In this document: in pieces, positions 1 through 10,000 of the stretch
Layout of the letters: each line of letters starts with the position of its first letter
How positions within the stretch are numbered: the first letter of the stretch is position 1
From: an uncultured Saprospiraceae bacterium
Lineage (GTDB): Bacteria > Bacteroidota > Bacteroidia > Chitinophagales > Saprospiraceae
Assembly: GCA_938002705.1 (NCBI GenBank)
Contig: CALLAG010000139.1
Location: forward strand, 1-19,422
Direction: 5' to 3'
DNA: 19,422 nucleotides
Notes under the pieces: generated by a model
Databases searched by the model: none
What the model saw: only the letters and a program-made list of their open reading frames with translations
Told to the model about the DNA's origin: nothing
Made by a program: the position numbers and the translations under genes

Positions 1-1872
1 AGGACACTGAATAACTGGCGCATTTTTATCTTGGACTTCTACTTCTACATCACACTCATTATATCCACCGAATCTGTCTAAAGTTCTAAACTTAATCATG
101 ACCGTATTACCTGCATCAGCACAACAGAATTTCACCTCATCACTATATCCGCAAGGGATCGTTGCTTCATATATATATCTGTATTTCTGAGTACCTCCTG
201 CAACTGATTGCCATGTCCCATCAGCATTCACGATGACATTAGTACCACTCTCAGCAGGTTGTCCCATTGCCCAGTTAGTATAAGAGGGTGACGTATGATC
301 TGGGTATAAATACTGTCCTATATTATCCTTGTATGATAATCCTATATAGTAAGGATCGGTCGTCATGGATGCGACTCTATCATGCACCCAAGTGGCCTCA
401 GCAGCTGACTCTAATGTCAATGGCATACCACCGAAAGCTTGAGAGTAAGCGATGGCTTGAAATCCAAAAACCTCATGATCAGATAAGTAATAATATCTCC
501 CATTACGCTGGCCTAAGAACTCCATATCTTTGAACTGGGCCGTATCACAATCGCAAGCGTTATCTAATCTTCTCACAACTGACTTGAATATCGAACCACA
601 ATTATCAAAACTTCCATCATCAAAAGTATCTGCCCATGCCTTAGCTGTGCCATCAGATCTTAATGATACAACTGAGTGTCTATCGCATACTGCAGTAGGA
701 GGTGTGCTATCAGTAACTACAACATTAATCGTCACAGAATCTACATTACCACAAGCATCATATGCTCTATACTTAACCGTATCCACTCCTGCAGGAAATG
801 ATACTGTAGGTGGCGTCTTCACATCACGTAAGAAACCTCCATTATAACTTATATCAAGAGAAACTGTACCTGGACAATCATCAGTCACAACTGGAATCGG
901 TAAGGTAACCATAGTACTACAGTTAGGCCCAGCTCCTGCTGGCACGTTGATATTAAGTGGTTGTACTATAGATGGCCCCTCGTTATCTACTACCTGAATA
1001 ACTTGAAAATATTCTACTATTGGACCATTAGAACACCATGACTCATAGACTCTCCAAGTTCTCATATATTTTTTGACACATAGCTGATCTACGACTAATA
1101 TGTCTTCGTAGTCCACAGCGATATTACAATACACATCTACATTAGGGAATATAGGATTACCATTAAGTGTAGGTACGCCAGCGGAAGCTAAATCCGGAAA
1201 TCCATCTGCATCAAAAGTAGTCGTACTACAAGAGAGAGGATTACCATTATCAATAGATAAAGTATCTGGAAAAACGATCAAAGAAAGATCTATTCTTCTC
1301 AGTAGCACGGTCTGCTCACACTGCGACTTATTACCATAAGTATCTACCGCTTCGAAGACTCTATCGATTTGCTTAATATAATCTGGATTACAATACAGAG
1401 GTAATATCGTCTCACTAAACTTAGAGATAGAAGCAGTCTCACAATTATCCATATATGTAGGAAATGTATCGAGATCTGCATAGCAGTCTAATCGTATCGT
1501 ATCGATACAATTAATAGTGGGAGCAAGTTTGTCTTCTACATTCATGACACCCCAGCAGGAGTTACCTCCTGTCTGCATCACCTTGACCATCACTTGTGTC
1601 CACAGTTGATCTACTGTCAGAGTATTATTAGGTATAATATTATTATTATGATCCCTCAGCTCTACAGTATAAGTTTGTCCATCGACGACATCTGTCAGTA
1701 CATCGATGGGTTCAATAATAGAGGTACAATCATTATCCAATGAGACATTAACTTCCTGTATACACGATATAGATTGTGCATAGGTATCATGATTAATGAA
1801 TAGGGATAGAAGGATAGGTAGGCACACAGCAATGGCATGCTTTAATCGGTTTCCAGAATGTAAGAAATGCAT
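1..1872 (-). CDS. Secreted HYR/C-type-lectin modular surface protein, partial (N-terminal 624 residues)
   Basis: Translating the minus strand from the ATG at 1870-1872 gives an open frame that runs off the window edge, so the C-terminus is missing. Residues 1-33 look like a signal peptide (hydrophobic core CLPILLSLFI, likely cleavage near TYA/QS). Cys-containing immunoglobulin-like modules of the HYR type follow, with starts such as APTINC (about 117), GPSIVQP (about 300) and TPPTAVC (about 390). Residues about 450-575 form a C-type-lectin-like domain: GQRNGRYYYLS, GGMPLTLESAAE, YYIGL, TNWAMGQP and YIYE. This domain interrupts a HYR-type module that resumes at GYSDEVKFCC. Residues 36-624 align throughout with residues 1369-1962 of the giant protein at 3766-17241, so the two are paralogues. 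An in-frame TAA lies at 1894-1896 with no other ATG between, which fixes the start. Likely a T9SS-exported adhesin; the sorting tag would lie beyond position 1. Ligand unknown. Confidence 0.88.
   Translation of the reverse strand, partial: MHFLHSGNRLKHAIAVCLPILLSLFINHDTYAQSISCIQEVNVSLDNDCTSIIEPIDVLTDVVDGQTYTVELRDHNNNIIPNNTLTVDQLWTQVMVKVMQTGGNSCWGVMNVEDKLAPTINCIDTIRLDCYADLDTFPTYMDNCETASISKFSETILPLYCNPDYIKQIDRVFEAVDTYGNKSQCEQTVLLRRIDLSLIVFPDTLSIDNGNPLSCSTTTFDADGFPDLASAGVPTLNGNPIFPNVDVYCNIAVDYEDILVVDQLCVKKYMRTWRVYESWCSNGPIVEYFQVIQVVDNEGPSIVQPLNINVPAGAGPNCSTMVTLPIPVVTDDCPGTVSLDISYNGGFLRDVKTPPTVSFPAGVDTVKYRAYDACGNVDSVTINVVVTDSTPPTAVCDRHSVVSLRSDGTAKAWADTFDDGSFDNCGSIFKSVVRRLDNACDCDTAQFKDMEFLGQRNGRYYYLSDHEVFGFQAIAYSQAFGGMPLTLESAAEATWVHDRVASMTTDPYYIGLSYKDNIGQYLYPDHTSPSYTNWAMGQPAESGTNVIVNADGTWQSVAGGTQKYRYIYEATIPCGYSDEVKFCCADAGNTVMIKFRTLDRFGGYNECDVEVEVQDKNAPVIQCP
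137..522 (-). other. C-type-lectin-like domain nested in a HYR-type module
   Basis: This stretch encodes about residues 450-575 of the partial secreted protein. The order of landmarks matches the C-type lectin fold: a YYYLS strand, an alanine-rich helix with GGMPLTLES, YIGL, a TNWAMGQP loop, a TWQS strand and a closing YIYEATIPC. The usual calcium motifs (EPN or QPD, and WND) are not clearly present; GQPAES and TWQS occupy those positions. Carbohydrate binding therefore cannot be assumed. The flanking text (CDCD before, GYSDEVKFCC after) belongs to one HYR-type module, so the lectin is an insertion within it. Confidence 0.75.
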
Positions 1873-1876
1873 AATT

Positions 1877-1890
1877 ATACTATTTAGTAT
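1877..1890. repeat. Short perfect inverted repeat before the lectin-protein start
   Basis: ATACTA, TT, TAGTAT is a 6-bp perfect dyad whose near edge lies 4 nt upstream of the ATG at 1872. It would be in the mRNA leader if transcription starts near 1950. It is short and AT-rich, so it could be chance or a weak regulatory hairpin. Confidence 0.3.
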
Positions 1891-1959
1891 GTTTTATATT
1901 CAATAAAAGTTAGCACCTAATATCGAAAAGTATTATGCTGTTTTTGGGATAAAACTTAA

Positions 1960-1967
1960 CAAACATA
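1960..1967 (-). promoter_or_regulatory. Candidate Bacteroidota -7 element for the lectin protein
   Basis: On the minus strand this reads TATGTTTG, a full match to the Bacteroidota -7 consensus TAnnTTTG. It would give a leader of about 80 nt before the ATG at 1872. No TTG is present at the expected -33 spacing, so support is one box only. It lies in the 175-nt gap downstream of the lipoprotein gene. Confidence 0.35.
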
Positions 1968-2047
1968 TTAAATAAATTACTAATATTTAAATTATTGGAT
2001 AATAATAAGTTAAATATTTATTTCTTAATGCATTCTATGCGTGATTA

Positions 2048-3442
2048 TCAATTCTTTAGATTAAAATAAGTCGGATTATTAAAAGCATTAAGATTGTAGA
2101 TTTTGGACTGCAGGAAAATATCAAATTTTACAAATGCATGGAGCTTATCATCATCCAATACAAATCTCTCTACGTATAATTTCTTCAAGTCAGCATTGAA
2201 TTCTACTTCCTTCTCTACTGAGTAAGCATTGATCTGTTCATTGATTAATTCTTGTAGTTGATCTAAATTTTCTTGTACTGAGAAGTCAAGCATATCCTTG
2301 AGTTTGTTCTTGATCTTTCCCTTGAACAGCCAGGCACCGGCTTTATGTAAGACATTCTTAGTTTCTATATTTATATCAATATCATCGGTGTAGAATTTCT
2401 GACTTTCATTATCAAACACAGGTGTCCCAGACACATGCAACTTTCCGTTTACCGAGCCGGTTACATCAGACACAACTACGAGCTTATCCCCTTCCCTCTT
2501 GAGAAATACATCGTGAATAGTAAATTCTTTTCCGCCATTCTTAAGCGTCTCACCTTTGTAGTTCTCTGCCAGATAATTATTAACTTGATCATAAGAAATA
2601 TCTAATATGATATTAAGATGAGAAGTATCATCTACGGTGGGTTGCCATTGGAATTGTGGGAGTTTTAGACCAGCAATTTTTTCTGGTTTCGTCGAACTGA
2701 AATTGGTCTCTCCTTTTATAGTCACATTACCTGTGGCAAATTCAGATCCATTTTCTATATGGGACATATACACTTGTTGTGGCTCTATCGACAACCAAGA
2801 ATTCATAAGTGTATCTATGAGTATAGGTTCTTCTACATACTTAAGCATATCCAGTAATCTGTCCTTGAAGCTGATCTGATCTGCAACGGATAGATCTATT
2901 TGCTTCTCCAATGTTGGCTTGCTTCTCTTGATAATCTCATCAGCGAGCATACTTACATTAAACTGAATACCACCGAGACTTAGTTTCGGTTTCTCTATCC
3001 ATTCATGAGTTGCTAGTTCCGTATTAGTAATCAGTGTCCAATTAGAATCTATATCAATGCCTGTGATAAACTTAAGTTCTAATTGCCCCTCACCAGTTAT
3101 GTTTTTCAGAAAAGTACTCTTCTCTACTTCTATCTTAATAGGCAGTGTAGATAATACTTGTGTACCAGAGAACTCCATAGTGGCATCATGCTGCTTTGTG
3201 ATTTTAACATCCATGCCCATAGCATCGATCTCAAGATCAGTATCGAGATACTGATCTATGATGATATTGAATGTATCATTAATCGCATTCTTGTCAATCT
3301 GGTAATTCAAATTGATAGTAGATTTAAGTTCTGGCATGACATAGGATGAGGTGACTTGCTCTAACTTAGAAAGATTCTTTTTTGAGCAAGAAAAAAACTG
3401 GAATGTAACTATTATGAAAATGATAAGACTTGTGTATTTCAT
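2048..3442 (-). CDS. DUF4403-family envelope lipoprotein
   Basis: The product is 464 residues from the ATG at 3442. The start gives a compact lipoprotein signal: MKYTS, a hydrophobic stretch (LIIFIIVTFQFF), then the lipobox FFSC with the lipidated Cys followed by SKKN. A frame extension to a TTG at 3472 would add ten residues before the signal and overlap a terminator-like hairpin, so it is not used. The body fits DUF4403: beta-strand-rich, with the signature run around DSNWTLITNTELATHEWIEKP and a later LDISYDQVNNYLAE strand-helix unit. The two halves (about 30-230 and 280-464) each begin with a strand followed by an amphipathic helix, hinting at an internal duplication. The molecular function of the family is not established. 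It lies between two surface-protein genes with gaps of 323 and 175 nt, so separate transcription is likely. Confidence 0.82.
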   Translation of the reverse strand: MKYTSLIIFIIVTFQFFSCSKKNLSKLEQVTSSYVMPELKSTINLNYQIDKNAINDTFNIIIDQYLDTDLEIDAMGMDVKITKQHDATMEFSGTQVLSTLPIKIEVEKSTFLKNITGEGQLELKFITGIDIDSNWTLITNTELATHEWIEKPKLSLGGIQFNVSMLADEIIKRSKPTLEKQIDLSVADQISFKDRLLDMLKYVEEPILIDTLMNSWLSIEPQQVYMSHIENGSEFATGNVTIKGETNFSSTKPEKIAGLKLPQFQWQPTVDDTSHLNIILDISYDQVNNYLAENYKGETLKNGGKEFTIHDVFLKREGDKLVVVSDVTGSVNGKLHVSGTPVFDNESQKFYTDDIDINIETKNVLHKAGAWLFKGKIKNKLKDMLDFSVQENLDQLQELINEQINAYSVEKEVEFNADLKKLYVERFVLDDDKLHAFVKFDIFLQSKIYNLNAFNNPTYFNLKN

Positions 3443-3461
3443 ATCCTCAAGGTATAAAAAT

Positions 3462-3495
3462 AAAAAAGCCAAAACATAAATGTCTTGGCTTTTTT
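3462..3495. terminator. Bidirectional intrinsic-terminator-like hairpin ahead of the lipoprotein gene
   Basis: Arms at 3462-3476 and 3481-3495 form a 15-bp stem with one mismatch (3473/3484) around a TAAA loop. The stem base is A6/T6, so either strand ends in a run of six T. On the minus strand the T-run ends 19 nt before the lipoprotein ATG. It probably stops read-through from the giant gene (stop codon at 3766-3768). Alternatively it acts as a leader attenuator of the lipoprotein gene. Confidence 0.65.
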
Positions 3496-3765
3496 AATTT
3501 AAATAAAATTTAATGTCTCAAGTAAGAACCTATGATTCACATTTTACATCAATTGGGGTTTCAATAAAATAATCTTGAGTAAAGTTGATTTAAAATAAAT
3601 TTAAAAAATCGATCAGTATTATAAGCTTGGGATGGCCTCTAATGAATATTTGTTGTGTGTAAAAAAAATTGGTTAAAACTCTGTAAAATCATGGTTGAGA
3701 CCGTGAACATATTGCAAAAATTAAGGTGTTAAAAAATATATAATTAAAAAATTTAAAAGTTGTCA
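3496..3765. other. AT-rich intergenic spacer
   Basis: This is the remainder of the 323-nt gap between the giant gene and the lipoprotein gene. I see no open frame of useful length, no tRNA-like element and no exact TAnnTTTG box on the minus strand. The nearest is TAATTTTTG (plus-strand coordinates about 3714-3722), which has one base too many between TA and TTTG. No strong hairpin lies directly after the giant gene's stop codon. Confidence 0.5.
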
Positions 3766-4026
3766 TTATTTAATGAGAATCATCTTATGGATGTCCTTCT
3801 TAGAACTCGTCATTACTTCATAGTACATGACTCCACTTTCTTTGATCTCTGAGTTATCTAACTCAAAGCTATTAAGCCCAGCTACTGCGTTCATACTTCT
3901 ATTCAGCAATAGTTTTCCATTGACATCATATACAGTAAGCGTGACTTTGTCATCATTAGAGATATAGTACTTAATGACTGTACTTTCTGTCCATGGGTTA
4001 GGTAAGTTCTGATAGAGAACTAACTC
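3766..4026 (-). other. T9SS type A C-terminal sorting domain
   Basis: Residues about 4406-4491 have the usual features: LYQNLPNPW at the start, an IKYYIS strand, YDVNGKLLLNRS, a GLNSFELD strand, GVMYYEV and a terminal basic KMILIK. In characterised T9SS substrates this domain directs outer-membrane export and is normally cleaved during surface attachment. No T9SS machinery gene is visible in the window, so the apparatus must be encoded elsewhere. Confidence 0.9.
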
Positions 4027-7000
4027 ATTATCCTTAAGGCCATTATTGATATATCTTAGACTTATATCCCTAAGCATACCGTTAGTACCATAAGCTTCTG
4101 GTCTTATGTAATCTTGCGTTCCTATGTGGAACATCTCACTCGTCCAGCTATTCTTCTTAACTCTAACTATGACTGAGAACAGTTCTCCTTTAGCATCAGC
4201 TAATTGCTTATTCCAACTCATATTAAGAATACCTTCATCCATCATCGCGACGTTAATATGATCTATCGACATATCATCTACATGAGGGATAAATCCTAAT
4301 AGCTCTACTTTTTCATTATCGAATACAACAGACATCTGTATACCTTCTATATTCTCCAAGTCATCAGAACTGAATGTTATCTGCTGTGTCTCGCCTTGGA
4401 TGTATTCTTTCTCATTGATCTGAAATTCGAACGAAGTCTGATCTCTCTTTTCTGCGACGGTGCTATTTGCATTAGCAACGACGGTATTATTTACATCTCC
4501 GATCTTCACTCCTATGAAATCTATAAGCATAGATTCTTCGAAGTCTTGTATCAAGTAGTCTTCAGGAATATCAAATACAAACGGATCCAGCTCATCTACA
4601 AAGTTATGTGCCTTATCTATCATTCTCCATGAGGTATTATTAGAGAACTCATCTTTGATACCCAGTATGACTTTACGTAACTCTATAAGGTCAAGCGATG
4701 ATACATCCTGAGAATTATTAACATCTGCAGCTATAATCTTGTATGGAGAATCTAAAGTTTTAGACCCTAAAATATGTCTCTGTATGGCTATGATATCACC
4801 TGTCGACACACCATTGAGATAATCAATATCCTTACCCGGTGCTACATTATAGTTGCCACCAAATGGCATATCAGTAAAGGCATAAATCCCATCACTACCT
4901 GTATCTATACCTGGCATCTCAGAACCATAGAGGTTAACTGTTACGCCTTCTACCTCATCATTATTCTCAGTGATAACTCGACCTGCTACATCACCTACTA
5001 AAGGCTGACTACAGAATCCACCACCATCAAGAACTTGTAGGAGGTTAGTACAACTACCGATGAGCATATTGCCACTCCATAGATACACTGTATAGTTAGT
5101 AATCCCTACGAAACTACAATCAACGGTCATCACAGGTACATCAGGATCCGTATCACTCCATGATAGAGTAAATGCGTTATTAATAGGACAAATACTACAT
5201 ATATTGGCCTGAGTCTGACTTACATTTACATCCACCATCAGATTAGACTGTATCGTGACAATAACTTTGTCACATTCCTTGATGAATGCCGTAGTATCTA
5301 TCACAGATACAGAGTATGTATAGTTACTATCATTACCACAAGCATCTGTTGCCGTAATAGTGACATCTGTCGTTCCGCCTGGGTAAGTCCCCGAGGCATC
5401 TGCTGTCGTATTATCTAATGCGAAAGGAGAATCATTACTTTGAGTAAATCCACCCACACAATCTGTAACCGTAGCTGGTAACATCAAGAATGTATCACAA
5501 TCTGCAAAAGTAGAATCTAATAATATTACAATATCAGAAGGTCCAGTTATCATAGGTCCTTCAGTATCATCGAGATTAATAACCTGTGCATAACTTCTAA
5601 CAAATACTGGTGACTGACAAGAATCTCTTACCACCCATGTTCTTGTAAACTGTCCTTGACACATTAAGTTAGTAGGATCTGGTGAATCTGTAAAACTTAC
5701 AGATAGACTGAAACAGTCTGCATCAGATGTATCTACAATAGGACCAGTCGTAACAATATCAGCTGGATCAAAACATCCATTAAAATCTACCGGAGTAGGA
5801 GGCGCTATGATATCGCTGTCATCTATTGGATTAACCGCAGGGTTGATCGTAATTGTTTGCTCACATGTAGATTCATTTCCAAAATCATCAGTTGCTGTAA
5901 ACAATCTTACTATTGTCCCAACACTGCATGTATTAATATCTGAAGTTACTTCTTCTTCTATAGTTACGCTATCATCACAATTATCAACTGCTGAAGCTTC
6001 TCCGAATACAGCCAAAATACTTACATCAGAATTACATGGCAGTTCTGTATCAGCAGGACATACGATAGTCGGCGGACTAACGTCTTCTACTGTAACTACT
6101 GCACTACAAGTATCACTTGTACCACCAGTGGATGTTACCGTGAGTACTACCATATTATCTCCTACGTCTTGGCAATCAAAATTATCAGGAGTTACTGAAA
6201 ACTCAAATGCAGTGCCACAAGCTGAAGAACTTCCTCCATCAACTTCTACACCTTCTATCATTACCATACCACCACCATCAAGACTTACTGTAATATCCTG
6301 ACATACTGCCGTAGGTACAGAACTGTCTTCTATCGATATGTCAACGGTACATGTACTTGAGTTACCGCAATCATCATTAACTGTTACTGTCACCATTTGC
6401 GTACCTAATTGTGTACAATCAAATATGCTTGGCGCAATAGTAGATGCTGATGATACTGTTGCACAATTATCTGTAAATGTTGCAAGTACATCTGCAACTT
6501 CTATCATTACGTTAGGAGGGAATACCAGTCCTGTTGTGAGTGTACATACTGGATCCATATTATCTTCTACTGATACATTAGTTGTACATGTCGCAGTATT
6601 ATTAGCTTGATCAGTTACGGTTGCTGTTACAATTGTCGCTGATGCTTTATTAGTACAATTAAGTACTGATACATCTATTACTTGATTAAAACTACAGTTA
6701 TCATCTGCCGTTGCTATAATCATAGACGGTGTTAATGTTGCCTGTCCGTCAGCATTAAGGTCAAGTGTAAAGTCACCTACACAAGTTACTGTAGGCAATA
6801 TCGGATCAAGTACTGTAACCTTAGAAGTACATATCGTTGTTGTACCCTGACTTGTCAGCGTCACTGTCACACATACTGGATTATTAGTATCGTTACATAA
6901 GAATTCTACGACATCAAGATCCAATGTGAAATTAGCATCACAACCTGCAGTACTTCCGTTAGTTATCTCATCTATATCATCTTGGTCAAGTGTATACTGA

Positions 7001-10000
7001 CCTGTATTATCTAAATTAACCGTTATATCATTAGCGACACATACTGGCTCATCCATATCTTCTATTTCCACGGAAGTGGTACATGTCCCACTGTTACCAC
7101 AATTATCATTAACTGTGACTGTAACTGTCTGCGGACCTAATTGCATACAAGTGAATATACTCGGTGCTATAGTAGAAGATGAAGACACAGTAGCACAGTT
7201 ATCACTGAACGAACTGAATACATCATCAACTGATATCGTCACATTAGGAGCGAAAGTAAGTCCCGTCTGTAGCGTACATGTAGGTGCTTCATTATCCTCT
7301 ACTGTAATTACTGTAGAGCAAGTATTAGAATTACCAGACGCATCTGTTACTGTAGCAGTAATAGTAGTCGGTGTTGCTTTATTATCACAATTAAGCACTG
7401 ATACATCTATAGTTCTTGTAACAGGACAATTATCATTAGACATAGCTATGATATCTCCTGGCGTAAGTACAACTTGCCCCATACTATTAAGGTCAAATGT
7501 TGTATTAGGAATACATGTAAGTGTAGGTGCTTCTTTATCTATTACTGTCACTGTAGAGTTACAAGTCGTAACTGTACCTCCACTTGTCAGCGTCACTACT
7601 AAATCAACTGGTGCAGCCGTATCATCACAGTCAAAATCAGATTGACTGAATGTCAATACAAACATCACATCACAACCCGCAGTAGTACCGTTAGTTATAG
7701 CTATACTATCAGCTGGAGTTAATGAATACATGCCTGCTGCATCTAAGCATACGGATATATCGTTAGCGACACACATCGGTACAGCATTATCTACTATAGT
7801 AACATCAGTCGTACACTGTCCAGAATTACCACAATCATCATTGACCGTTACTATAACTGTCTGCACTCCTAAGTCATCACATGTAAATGTAGATGGTGCT
7901 ATCGTCGTAGAAGAAGATACAGTAGCACAGTTATCATTAAATGTACCAAATACATCCGCCACTGTTATCTCTACATCTGGTGCAAAAGTAAGATCCGGAA
8001 TCAATGTACATGTCGGCGCTATATTATCTTCTACGGTAACATTGACATTACACTGAGCTGTATTATTACATGCATCACTGACAGTTACTGTTACTGCGAT
8101 AGGAGTATCCTTAACTGAACAATCAAAAACTGTAGGAGTCGCAGATCTCGTCGTCACACCACAATTATCGTCATCTGATTCTATGAAGTGTGTCTCACTT
8201 AGAGATATCATTCCAGTCTCATCTAACTGCATAGTAAAGTCCGGAATACATGTTACTGTAGGTGGTATTATATCATTAACTGTAACGACTGCTGTACAAG
8301 ATGAAGAATTACTACTTGCATCTGTTACTGTCAGCACGACTACATTACCTCCTTTATCCATACAATCAAAAGCTGTCTGATCTAATTGTAGACTAACATT
8401 ACTACACAGATCAGATGAGCCATTATCTATATTAGCTGCTGTAACTGTAGCATCACCATTAGCATCTACATTAACTGTAAAGTCTGAACATAATGCTGTA
8501 GGAGGTGTAACATCTAAAACTGTAATAGTAGACAGACATGTCGAAGATAGTCCTGATGCATCTGTCACTGTAAGTTGTACTGTGTTCTGTCCTACATTAT
8601 TACAATTAAAATCTGTCTGATTTAACGATAATATAAGATTAGTCGTACAGTCATCTGTAGAATTATTATTCACATTATTAGGCGTAAGCGTCGCTACACC
8701 AGAATTACTTAAGGTCAAAGTAAAGTCACCACAATTAGCTACTGGAGGATTGTTCTCTATTGATATCTGGAATGTACAAGTTGCTGTATTTCCAAACTCA
8801 TCAGATACAGTCGCTGTTGCATTCTGTGGTACACAGTTAATAGTATTCAGATCTATGCCAGCTGTACTTATCGTCGTATCTGCAAGCATACAGTTATCTG
8901 TAGCTGAAGTTACGATCACAAATCCATCTAACACAATCATACCATTAGCATCTAATGTTGTCATTATATCCTGACACTGTATAGTCGGGTCTTGATCATC
9001 TACAACTGTAACATCAGTCTGACAAGTAGAGATCTGTCCATTACTATCTGTTATTGTGAGTGTAACGATGTTACCACTACCTACATTAGTACAGTTAAAT
9101 GTACTGACGTCTATAGAAGGTACTATCGTAGAGTTATCACACTGAGCTGCTGATCCATTATCGATCTGAGATACATCGATACTTGCTGCTCCATTCTCAT
9201 CTAAGAGTACTGAAAGCGTGCTTACAGAATTACAGATAGGTGCAAGATTACATATGATATCAACTTTAGCTGGATCATAATCATCCTGATCATTAGGATT
9301 ATCTGTACCTCCATTGCTATCATCATCTATATCATTATCTGAATCTAACTCTGGACTATTACCATTAGATATACTTGTAAGAGGTGTATCTTGATCTATC
9401 AGGTTATCTGCATTATCTGCTGATGTAATCTCTGCACTATTGATCAAGCAGTTACCAGTATAGTCTTCATTAATAGTCAGTGTCAATCCAACTGATAATG
9501 TAGCACCACCAACTAAACTTGGAATCGTCGTCTGAAGGTTGTTACCTACAAATGTAAATCCTGGGCTAAGTGCTGCATTAAATGTAAATCCTTCTGGTAT
9601 ATAATCTGTGATCACAACATCTGTTGCATCTACATTACCTTGATTATAAGCGGTTATTATAAAGCTGATATCATCACCAGGATTATAAGGACCTGGAGAA
9701 GAAGCTATATTAATAACCTTAGTTAATGCAAGGTCAAATACACTTATCTTAAGATCTGCTGGATCATGATCATCCTCATCTCCATTCTCATTATCTACTG
9801 CATCGTCAGTTACTACCCCATCATCAGTAGGATCGGTATCTGGCACACTGTCATCATCTTCTGGACCTTCATTAGTAGGATCTGTATCATTATCTGCTGT
9901 ACTTATCTCAGCAAAATTCGTTATCGTTGTTCCTGGATTATTGGCATCTATCGTAAATGTAATAGGCACTGATGTAGACGTAGAATCCTCTAAGAATGCT

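Noticed and set aside
137..522. Calling the lectin domain a calcium-dependent sugar binder
   Set aside because: The EPN/QPD and WND calcium-ligand motifs are not clearly present, so only the fold is claimed.
288..847. Plus-strand open frames opposite the partial lectin protein
   Set aside because: The minus strand has a continuous, clearly homologous frame with signal peptide and domain motifs. The plus-strand frames show no recognisable features.
3440..3472. Longer lipoprotein start at a TTG (3470-3472)
   Set aside because: It would add ten residues before the lipoprotein signal and place the initiation site inside the hairpin arm. The ATG at 3442 gives a normal signal length.
5807..8056. 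Series of plus-strand open frames (for example 5807-6301, 7076-7645, 7730-8056) opposite the giant gene
   Set aside because: They lie antisense to HYR repeats, have Ser/Thr/Val-rich compositions that mirror the repeat codons, and recur with the repeat period. They are shadows of the minus-strand frame.
6079..9243. CRISPR-like regular spacing
   Set aside because: The period is about 240 nt per module and the repeats are diverged coding sequence in one open frame, not short identical repeats with spacers.
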